This document shows, piece by piece, positions 1 to 5,772 of a stretch of 7,386 bases of DNA; position 1 is the stretch's first letter, and each line of letters opens with the position of its first letter. The position numbers and the translations under genes are program-made. The notes beneath the pieces were generated by a model. That model searched no databases. It was not told where the DNA came from and worked only from the letters and a program-made list of their open reading frames with translations. Origin of the DNA: Ruminiclostridium sp. (GTDB lineage: Bacteria > Bacillota > Clostridia > DSM-8532); assembly GCA_003535195.1 (NCBI GenBank), contig DOHN01000081.1, positions 1-7,386 on the forward strand. Direction: 5' to 3'.

Positions 1-17
1 GCCATGCTCGGCACACT

Positions 18-44
18 AAAAAAGAGTACCTTTTAAGGTACTCC
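18..44 (-). terminator. Intrinsic terminator of the Na/Pi cotransporter gene
   Basis: A perfect inverted repeat, GAGTACCTT at 24-32 and AAGGTACTC at 35-43, is followed on the minus strand by six T (A18-A23 on the plus strand). In practice this is a 7-8 bp stem with a 4-6 nt AU-rich loop and a U tract, the form of a rho-independent terminator. It lies about 96 nt beyond the stop codon of the leftward transporter gene. There is no T tract on the plus-strand side, so it should act only on leftward transcription. Confidence 0.88.
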
Positions 45-96
45 GGAACAAGCGATGCTATATGTCTTTTATTACGAAGCAACAAGGCTCCCAGGC

Positions 97-127
97 CCCA
101 TCAGCAATCTTCTATTGCGTTAGTGGG
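97..127 (-). other. Possible structured element in the transporter 3' untranslated region
   Basis: Between the transporter stop codon and its terminator the sequence can fold into a two-tier hairpin. The apical stem is GCAAT (104-108) with ATTGC (114-118) over a 5-nt loop. The basal stem is CCCA (97-100) with TGGG (124-127), and a short internal loop separates the two. On the plus strand the element is followed by a T-rich stretch (133-140), so it could alternatively be a weak rightward terminator. The stems are short, I recognise no RNA family, and chance is a real alternative. Confidence 0.25.
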
Positions 128-139
128 CGGGGTTCTTAT

Positions 140-1756
140 TTATTCGATATTGATGGAAAAGGCGATATTATCGGCATGGTCGGAAACTCTTTCAAGGGCT
201 GCGACCGTATTGGTGAAAATGACTCCTACTTGCGGATTACATGCTTTTACCTGCAGCCTGTCGATATGATTTTTTATATAATCCTTCTTCATATTGTCGA
301 TCTCCTGCTCCAGGTCTGTAATGTTCTGAAGCTTACTTTTATCCCGGCTCTTAAAGATCTCCAGGCTTTTATCCAGTATCTCCATTGTTTTTTCGACCAT
401 GGCTCTTAATTCATCGTGCCCTTCCGGGGATAAATCATCCTTCGTTTCATGAAGCGTCACAGCATAGCCCGCAATATTTTCGGCATGGTCCCCGATGCGT
501 TCCAAATCTATAATCACATGATGCAGGCTGCCCATTACTTTCAAATCATTCTTCGATAAATCCATTCCGCTGAAATCTATCAGATAGGTTGTAATATGCT
601 GAGTCAAATAGTCTATGGTTTTTTCAAATTCAAGTACTTTTTCAGCCTTTTGCTCATTTTGCTCGAATAATGCTTCTATCGATAATTGTAAGCTGTCTCT
701 GGCAAGCTTCCCCATGCGATTGATCTCTTTCAGCGTCTGGCTTAATGCAATAGCGGGGGTTTGAGCAATTCTCTCATCCAAGTACAGGAGCTTTCTCTCC
801 ACAGCATCGGCCGATTGCTTTTCCGGTATTATGCGCGTAATAAGCTTTACCATCAGTGAGGCAAATGGAAAAAGCATAATGGTTACCGACAGATTGAACA
901 GGGTATGAAAATTGGCGATTTGTCTGGCTGCATCACCGGGCGACAGGGATTCAATTATCGGTACAAGACCTGGGAAAATGCCCAACAGGATCATATATAT
1001 TGTTGTACCCAGAATATTGAACATCAGGTGTATCCCTGCGGTCCGCTTGGAATTTGCACTGGTGCCGATGGCAGCCAGTATTGCCGTAATGCAGGTGCCG
1101 ATATTTTGTCCCAATATAACATAAACAGCGTTATCCAGCCCTATAAGTCCAAGGACGGCCAGTGTCTGCAATATTCCCACAGAAGCCGAAGAGCTCTGAA
1201 TAACGGCAGTAAAAATGGTCCCTACCAGGATACCCACAACAGGATTTTTGAAGTTGACCAAAAAACTTCTGAACTGTTCATTTTCTTTTAGAGGGTCCAT
1301 TGCTTGGGACATAAGCGTTATTCCGACAAAAAGTAGTCCAAAGCCAAGAACGATTTCACCTATTTTTGAGACTTTTCGTTTTTTTGAAAATATGGTCATC
1401 AGCATTCCGATAAAAAGGATAAAGGGAGCAATGTCGGAAAGTTTAAACGCGATCAGCTGTCCCGTTATGGTAGTGCCGATATTGGCGCCCATAATCACAC
1501 CCGTCGCCTGGAGTAAATTCATCAGGCCTGCATTGACAAAACCCACTACCATAACCGTGGTGGCTGAAGAACTCTGAATGACCGCCGTGACCGCCGCACC
1601 AATTCCTACTGCTGCAAAACGGTTTGAAGTCAGTACTTCAAGAATGCGCCGCATCCTGTCGCCGGCGACATTCTCCAGCCCCTCTGACATCATGCTCATT
1701 CCGTAAAGAAACATGCCCAGACCGCCAAGGAGCAAAAAAATCATAGTAATACTCAT
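140..1756 (-). CDS. Na/Pi cotransporter family protein with C-terminal PhoU domain
   Basis: This 538-residue membrane protein is predicted to import inorganic phosphate with sodium (NptA/YjbB type, the bacterial relatives of the type II Na/Pi cotransporters). The N-terminal ~310 residues are hydrophobic and hold the two inverted Na/Pi repeats: QSSSATT at 61-67 with GANIGTT at 90-96, and QSSSASV at 187-193 with GQNIGTC at 216-222. The soluble C-terminal part (about 330-538) is a PhoU-like helical domain with two metal-binding signatures of the E/DxxxD type, DLERIGDHAENIA at 417-429 and ALERVSDHADNIA at 520-532. Full length is normal for the family. The ATG start is supported by GGAGG (1768-1764) 7 nt upstream. 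It has its own terminator (18-44) and a Pho-box array upstream (1821-1848), which fits induction under phosphate limitation. Some relatives may work as phosphate exporters or controllers, so the transport direction is inferred. Confidence 0.95.
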   Translation of the reverse strand: MSITMIFLLLGGLGMFLYGMSMMSEGLENVAGDRMRRILEVLTSNRFAAVGIGAAVTAVIQSSSATTVMVVGFVNAGLMNLLQATGVIMGANIGTTITGQLIAFKLSDIAPFILFIGMLMTIFSKKRKVSKIGEIVLGFGLLFVGITLMSQAMDPLKENEQFRSFLVNFKNPVVGILVGTIFTAVIQSSSASVGILQTLAVLGLIGLDNAVYVILGQNIGTCITAILAAIGTSANSKRTAGIHLMFNILGTTIYMILLGIFPGLVPIIESLSPGDAARQIANFHTLFNLSVTIMLFPFASLMVKLITRIIPEKQSADAVERKLLYLDERIAQTPAIALSQTLKEINRMGKLARDSLQLSIEALFEQNEQKAEKVLEFEKTIDYLTQHITTYLIDFSGMDLSKNDLKVMGSLHHVIIDLERIGDHAENIAGYAVTLHETKDDLSPEGHDELRAMVEKTMEILDKSLEIFKSRDKSKLQNITDLEQEIDNMKKDYIKNHIDRLQVKACNPQVGVIFTNTVAALERVSDHADNIAFSINIE

Positions 1757-1783
1757 TAATGATCCTCCATAGTACTAAAAAGG

Positions 1784-1792
1784 TGTATAACA
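1784..1792 (-). promoter_or_regulatory. Candidate extended -10 element for the Na/Pi cotransporter gene
   Basis: On the minus strand the sequence TGTTATACA (1792-1784) matches the extended -10 pattern TGnTATAAT, with four of six bases in the hexamer. Only a poor -35 (TTGCTT, about 18-19 bp upstream) is present, as expected for a promoter needing an activator such as PhoP. It lies 16 nt upstream of the GGAGG ribosome binding site. The position was chosen by eye and is unproven. Confidence 0.4.
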
Positions 1793-1820
1793 TTCCCCAT
1801 TCTACAAGAAGCAACATGCA

Positions 1821-1848
1821 TTAACAATGACTTTACATAGATTTAACA
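1821..1848 (+). promoter_or_regulatory. Pho box: three TT(A/T)ACA direct repeats at 11-bp spacing
   Basis: TTAACA (1821-1826), TTTACA (1832-1837) and TTAACA (1843-1848) are separated by exactly 5 bp each. This matches the PhoP-binding pattern known from Bacillus subtilis, where TT(A/T/C)A(C/T)A repeats recur every 11 bp. Two degenerate copies may extend the array toward the promoter (TCTACA at 1801-1806 and GCAACA at 1811-1816, each at 10-bp steps). The repeats read on the plus strand and lie upstream of the leftward Na/Pi cotransporter gene, the obvious target. They could also affect the tail of the endonuclease transcript. Confidence 0.75.
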
Positions 1849-1899
1849 TTCGGAGAAATTGGCTCTGGCATAATTGTACGGGCTGTTTAGGAAAACGCA

Positions 1900-3654
1900 T
1901 TAAAATTGGATCTCCCCATTGCAGAAATGGTTTTCAAAATCCTCTAAAGTTAATACGCCGCGCTTATAGTAATCCGCACCCAGCAGAAGGTGCTCCACAC
2001 TAATAGCTCCGCCGGCCGCCCCCGTATTGAGACTGATACGCTCCAGCTGATCTTTGAAGTTTCCTTTAAAGAAACCGCTTACAAACAGAAATGTAAAATT
2101 CTCTATATCATCCGGAAACGCCTCCCACCATTTATTGGGATTCACCGATGGGTTCCGGTCTATATTTTCCCGGATATACCTTTCCATTTCGTCAGCCTGG
2201 CCAATCGGCAGACTATATCCCTCCCGATAGGCCTTGGTGTCCACAATGACGCCGTAATTTTTTTCAAGATCTGTAGTGTATAAAATGCCGTCGGGTCTCC
2301 TGCTGCCGCCCAGATGGCAGCCTTGGAAGCCCAATTCGTTTACGAACAGTTCCATTACCTTCATCTCGAAAAGGCGGTTCTGATCCGGCTCCTGAGCTAT
2401 CTCCACCAATTGAAGATAATCATGGGAGAGCACCCTAAGCTGGGGCCTCAATTCCGATTTGAGCTCTTCAACAGAACTCCTGGACGCTTCCTCGATTTCA
2501 ATAACCGGTATGGTAAAATCATTGATGGTATCCTTCAGCACATATCCCCTGCTGCTCTCCTCCATGTGGAGACCGATATTGACTAAGCCCCTTATATCAT
2601 CTTCAATGGTCTCTATATTTTCTTCCAGCCCTCTTAAGGCCAGAATTTCTTTCAGCCTGTTTAAAGAAACCAGCCCCATCCCGCCGGCCAAAGCTTTCAA
2701 AATATAGCTTCTTCTGGTTCTTACATAGACCCTGTCCGTCTTTTTCGTCGCAAACATCTCCCAGCATACCCTCTTGGGCACCCTCTGGGCTTTGGTCACA
2801 CCTTTTGCCCTTCTTAACTGTTTTAAACCCTCGGGCGTAATTTTGTAGGCATGAGGTATGCCGACAGATTCAGCGACGCCGTTTACGACCACATCAAATG
2901 TTTTTGGGACTTTGTTCACCAAACCCAGCTTTTCCAGCCAGCCCCCGATCATCCGGGCATATTTGTCCGATGAGCCGTCCCAGTCCGTCTTCATTTTATT
3001 GCGCTCCTTGGCATCATCACAGGCCGCCAGAGCAGGAATGAGAATATTCTGCGGCAGAGAGGTAAAGCCGGATTCGCCTGTAAAGCCCAGCTTTTTGCCT
3101 ATTTCATATTTGGTCAGATGATCCCCTAAGGACAACAGATCCAAAACCCGGACAGCCGGCGGATAGGATAGAACCGCATCAATGAGTATTGACCTTTCAT
3201 CCTCACTATGATCTTCCGATCTGGAAAAATCGAATCCTGACCGGGTGATGGAAAAAGCATCAAGCATATATTGATAATCAATAAAGCCCAGAGCATGGGC
3301 CCATCTTACAAAGCCGTCGGCAGACCAGTTGTCGACAAATTTCTTGGTTCCCTGCCCTTCCACAATGGCCTGGATAATACTGTTGCACCGTGCACTGCCT
3401 CTGGGCTTAAACGAGGTTCCGACCAGGTCCTTATATTTTAATTTCAATGGAATTCTATTCAGTTGGGCCAGAAATTCATCCCTGCCATCCCGTTCCTCAA
3501 TCAGTGCGGGAATACGGTTTTCCTTTAAATCAGCATGTATATCCGATGTGTGATCAAAAACCCGGACAACCTTTTTAAGCTTCTGAAAATCGCCCGGATT
3601 TTGGATCCAGCCAAAGGTCCGTATGGATATATCGGATAATCTCACCTGTTCCAT
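1900..3654 (-). CDS. fokIR: FokI-type type IIS restriction endonuclease
   Basis: This 584-residue protein (FokI has 579-583) aligns with FokI along its whole length. It should cleave DNA at a fixed distance outside GGATG; FokI cuts 9/13 nt away, and the exact reach here is unknown. The N-terminal recognition part (about 1-380) keeps FokI blocks such as RTFGWIQNPG (12-21), DNWSADGFVRWAHALGF (108-124) and GSSDKYARMIGGWLEKLGL (227-245). After a short linker, the cleavage domain (about 390-584) has the PD-(D/E)xK residues D455 (in RRPDG), D472 and K474 (in VDTKAY), equivalent to FokI D450, D467 and K469. The dimer-interface residues D488 and R492 are kept. I chose ATG 3654 because GGGAGG sits 6 nt upstream and the protein then matches FokI; a GTG at 3672 would add six residues and overlap the hairpin. 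It follows its methyltransferase by 28 nt, so co-transcription is likely. No terminator is visible after the stop codon. Confidence 0.96.
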   Translation of the reverse strand: MEQVRLSDISIRTFGWIQNPGDFQKLKKVVRVFDHTSDIHADLKENRIPALIEERDGRDEFLAQLNRIPLKLKYKDLVGTSFKPRGSARCNSIIQAIVEGQGTKKFVDNWSADGFVRWAHALGFIDYQYMLDAFSITRSGFDFSRSEDHSEDERSILIDAVLSYPPAVRVLDLLSLGDHLTKYEIGKKLGFTGESGFTSLPQNILIPALAACDDAKERNKMKTDWDGSSDKYARMIGGWLEKLGLVNKVPKTFDVVVNGVAESVGIPHAYKITPEGLKQLRRAKGVTKAQRVPKRVCWEMFATKKTDRVYVRTRRSYILKALAGGMGLVSLNRLKEILALRGLEENIETIEDDIRGLVNIGLHMEESSRGYVLKDTINDFTIPVIEIEEASRSSVEELKSELRPQLRVLSHDYLQLVEIAQEPDQNRLFEMKVMELFVNELGFQGCHLGGSRRPDGILYTTDLEKNYGVIVDTKAYREGYSLPIGQADEMERYIRENIDRNPSVNPNKWWEAFPDDIENFTFLFVSGFFKGNFKDQLERISLNTGAAGGAISVEHLLLGADYYKRGVLTLEDFENHFCNGEIQF

Positions 3655-3682
3655 GCATTTCCTCCCATGCACATAGGTGCAT
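3653..3682 (-). promoter_or_regulatory. Methyltransferase-endonuclease junction with alternative hairpins
   Basis: Immediately after the methyltransferase TAA (3685-3683) the mRNA reads ATGCAC (3682-3677), loop CTAT, GTGCAT (3672-3667): a perfect 6-bp stem directly abutting the endonuclease ribosome binding site. The same GTGCAT arm can instead pair with ATGCAT (3658-3653), giving six pairs with one G-U, placing GGGAGGAA in the loop and the first two bases of the endonuclease ATG in the stem. The two folds exclude each other. No U tract follows, so it is not a terminator. A role in setting endonuclease translation is inferred. Confidence 0.5.
3661..3666 (-). promoter_or_regulatory. Ribosome binding site deciding the endonuclease start
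   Basis: GGGAGG on the minus strand lies 6 nt before ATG 3654. This supports that start over the in-frame GTG at 3672, which lies upstream of the site and inside the hairpin arm. Confidence 0.85.
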
Positions 3683-5611
3683 TTAATAGTTTGTGATCAA
3701 TACTTCCTCGCTCTTTCCCCGAATGGTATTATGACTTGAATTGGAGTAGCTATACTGGAGAGAGTGAACTTTATACTTTCTGGACCATTCTATTAAAATG
3801 GTATTTTCCGACCCTTTATGGCTTAAAACATTGGAAAGGGCAAACCTGATACGGCGCTCGTTTAAAAAATCCAATATCTTAAGAAGTTTTGTCTCCTGGT
3901 CTTTGTTCCAGTCCTTAAATCCCCTGTTGCCGTCATTATAGGAACCGGTCGTGATGAGATAGGGCGGATCGCAGTATACGAAATCCTCGCTGCCCAGCTG
4001 TTCAAAATCAAAATTTTCAAATTCGTGATTGGTAAAGAGTATATCCTTTTTTTTCAGCTCTTCCGAAAACCTTACCAGCTTTTTTTTCAATTCTTCGGAA
4101 AACTGGCTCCTGTTTCGCCCGAAAGGATTATTATACTCCTGATGATTGTTGAATCTGAATTGATAATTGAAGGAATAGCATATCAGGGTATAGAGATCCA
4201 GCGGATTTTTTTGGGTATTATAAAACTCCCTGAACCTTAAAAAGCCTTCTTCATTTTCTTTGGACAGGCCAAATTCGTGGATTCTGCCCTCGATATGGCG
4301 GATCACATCGGCCATATCACGTTCTTTCAAAGTTTCCAGGATTTCAGTCACATAATTGTTGATGTCATTTGCAAAGATTTTATTCGCTTTGACATTAATA
4401 CCCACATTAAAGCCGCCGGCAAATAAATCTACAAATTGATTGATCTTTTGCGGGAAGAGCGGCAGTATCTGGCTCAATAATTTATATTTGCCCCCGATGT
4501 AATTCAAGGGGCTTTTAATATACCGGACACCTTTGTAACTGCTGGTATTTACCATTTTTGTCTTTTTGACCGGTTTGCCCGAGGCCGCGTTTTTCCGGAT
4601 ATAAAATATGTACTCATATAACTCGTCAGATTCCTGTTTGTGCTTGCTTTTATACTTCCGGTAAGGAATTTTATACAGTTTATAGGTTTCAGGGATGCCG
4701 TATTTGGTGAGCACCTCCCGGATTTCCCCTTCGGAGAGCAGTCCATCCGAGCTATAGCTTACCAGGATATGCCGGAATTTGGCATCTTCAATAATGCCGC
4801 TGAACGCTTTAAAGACTTCCTCCTTCAGGCAGTAGGCTGATTTTTCGTCATGATACGGGCGCAGGCCTGTCACACCGTAAATATCAGGAGCATCATACCG
4901 GGCAATGGTCTCCAGCAGGTGATAGTTGGTGATGTACTGCCGTCCGTTATACGGGGGATCAATATATAAAATATCCCCCTTCACCCTTTTGATCAGCTGA
5001 TTGGAATCCTCATTCCAGCATTTATTGTTTCTCCTGTTATTGGTGATATCGGTCCGCCGCAGTGTCAATTGCCCCAGGGCTCTTTTATCCCAGCCTTTAA
5101 GATAAGCGCCATAGGTCCCCGAGATATTCGAAATATAGGGCACGGCTTCAATTAAGGCCGCCAGCAGGTAAGTAAATTCCCTGTCGGAGACCAACTCCGC
5201 CTTCCTCCAGGCATCGAGCTTACGCCTGATAAAATCGATCCGGCTTGCATTTTCAACAGTAAAATACATTCTTTCACAGCCATTGTAAGGGGAATAGTAT
5301 TTTGTAATAAAATACTCGTCGGATATTTCATATTTTTCCGTCTCCAAATAGAATAAAGGATCTCCTATACCGGCCTTTTTCAGTTTGGAAAAACCGGGAA
5401 TGGTATTGTTCTCGATAGCCGCCTTCTGAAGGATATATGAAAAATAGAGAATATCGTTGGAAAGGATCCGATAATCCTTTTTAAAATAGCTGCCTACGGT
5501 TCCTGTCCCTGAAAACAAATCCATAAATGTATCAGCATGGTCGTTTACATTTTCGTTGATGACGTCCTGAATTTTCCCAAGCAGATTAACTTTACTGCCA
5601 ATAAAGCGCAT
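3683..5611 (-). CDS. fokIM: FokI-type bifunctional adenine-N6 DNA methyltransferase
   Basis: The 642-residue protein consists of two D12/Dam-type methylase halves and closely matches M.FokI in length and motif positions. The N-terminal half starts MRFIGSKVNLL and has the AdoMet motif DLFSGTG (31-37) and catalytic DPPY at 218-221. The C-terminal half starts at KSPLNYIGGK (366-375) and has DLFAGG (395-400) and DPPY at 548-551. In M.FokI each half methylates the adenine of one strand of the asymmetric site (GGATG and CATCC), which a type IIS system needs to protect both daughter duplexes. All key motifs are intact in both halves. ATG 5611 was chosen because it matches the M.FokI N terminus; AGGA (5625-5622) lies 10 nt upstream. 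An in-frame GTG at 5620 would add three residues. It heads the operon, has its own promoter (5642-5670) and is followed by the endonuclease gene, so protection can be made before cleavage activity. Confidence 0.97.
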   Translation of the reverse strand: MRFIGSKVNLLGKIQDVINENVNDHADTFMDLFSGTGTVGSYFKKDYRILSNDILYFSYILQKAAIENNTIPGFSKLKKAGIGDPLFYLETEKYEISDEYFITKYYSPYNGCERMYFTVENASRIDFIRRKLDAWRKAELVSDREFTYLLAALIEAVPYISNISGTYGAYLKGWDKRALGQLTLRRTDITNNRRNNKCWNEDSNQLIKRVKGDILYIDPPYNGRQYITNYHLLETIARYDAPDIYGVTGLRPYHDEKSAYCLKEEVFKAFSGIIEDAKFRHILVSYSSDGLLSEGEIREVLTKYGIPETYKLYKIPYRKYKSKHKQESDELYEYIFYIRKNAASGKPVKKTKMVNTSSYKGVRYIKSPLNYIGGKYKLLSQILPLFPQKINQFVDLFAGGFNVGINVKANKIFANDINNYVTEILETLKERDMADVIRHIEGRIHEFGLSKENEEGFLRFREFYNTQKNPLDLYTLICYSFNYQFRFNNHQEYNNPFGRNRSQFSEELKKKLVRFSEELKKKDILFTNHEFENFDFEQLGSEDFVYCDPPYLITTGSYNDGNRGFKDWNKDQETKLLKILDFLNERRIRFALSNVLSHKGSENTILIEWSRKYKVHSLQYSYSNSSHNTIRGKSEEVLITNY

Positions 5612-5619
5612 TCTGTTCA

Positions 5620-5658
5620 CATCCTATTACATCCTTGTATGATTGTACACGAGCATCC
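5620..5658 (-). repeat. Three same-orientation GGATG sites in the methyltransferase promoter and leader
   Basis: On the minus strand GGATG occurs at 5658-5654, 5634-5630 and 5624-5620. The first lies between the -35 and -10 hexamers of the methyltransferase promoter. The other two lie just after the predicted transcription start and are exactly 10 bp, one helical turn, apart. GGATG is the expected recognition sequence of this restriction-modification system. The last copy also supplies the AGGA of the ribosome binding site, which may explain one copy but not all three. Confidence 0.7.
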
Positions 5659-5670
5659 ATGGGATTACAA
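5642..5670 (-). promoter_or_regulatory. Sigma-A-type promoter of the methyltransferase-endonuclease operon
   Basis: On the minus strand TTGTAA (5670-5665, four of six matches to TTGACA) and TACAAT (5647-5642, five of six matches to TATAAT) are separated by an ideal 17 bp. Transcription would start near 5635, giving a leader of about 24 nt before ATG 5611. No equally good promoter was seen in front of the endonuclease gene, so both genes are probably transcribed from here. Confidence 0.7.
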
Positions 5671-5712
5671 GATGCAATTTGTCGTATTCTGTTGTTTAAA
5701 GAGTTTTGAAGA

Positions 5713-5740
5713 ACCGGGCTGGGCTTGTACGCATAATATA
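5713..5740 (+). promoter_or_regulatory. Candidate sigma-K promoter of the spore-coat laccase gene
   Basis: CATAATATA at 5732-5740 is a full match to the sigma-K -10 pattern CATAnnnTA, and an AC at 5713-5714 lies 17 bp upstream, as in the sigma-K -35 (AC). Sigma-K is the late mother-cell sigma factor, and B. subtilis cotA is transcribed by it. A sigma-A alternative (TTGTAC 5725-5730, 17 bp, TTTATT 5748-5753) would start transcription practically at the ribosome binding site and is less likely. Confidence 0.55.
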
Positions 5741-5759
5741 CTACAGGTTTATTATTTTT

Positions 5760-5763
5760 GAGG
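5760..5763 (+). promoter_or_regulatory. Ribosome binding site deciding the laccase start
   Basis: GAGG lies 9 nt before ATG 5773. The in-frame ATG at 5764 touches this site directly and the TTG at 5758 has no site of its own, so ATG 5773 is preferred. Confidence 0.7.
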
Positions 5764-5772
5764 ATGATTTTC

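Noticed and set aside
62..409. 115-codon plus-strand open frame at the left end
   Set aside because: Most of it is antisense to the transporter's PhoU domain, and it has no recognisable ribosome binding site or protein similarity.
3667..3682. The 6-bp hairpin between the methyltransferase and endonuclease genes as a terminator
   Set aside because: The stem is short and no U tract follows; the endonuclease ribosome binding site comes directly after it.
3683..5611. Two DPPY motifs as a sign of an accidental gene fusion or duplication
   Set aside because: Two methylase halves are the normal architecture of M.FokI, and the length and motif positions agree with it.
1900..5772. Recent insertion of the restriction-modification genes by a mobile element
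   Set aside because: No transposase, integrase, tRNA, flanking direct repeats or clear change in base composition could be seen.
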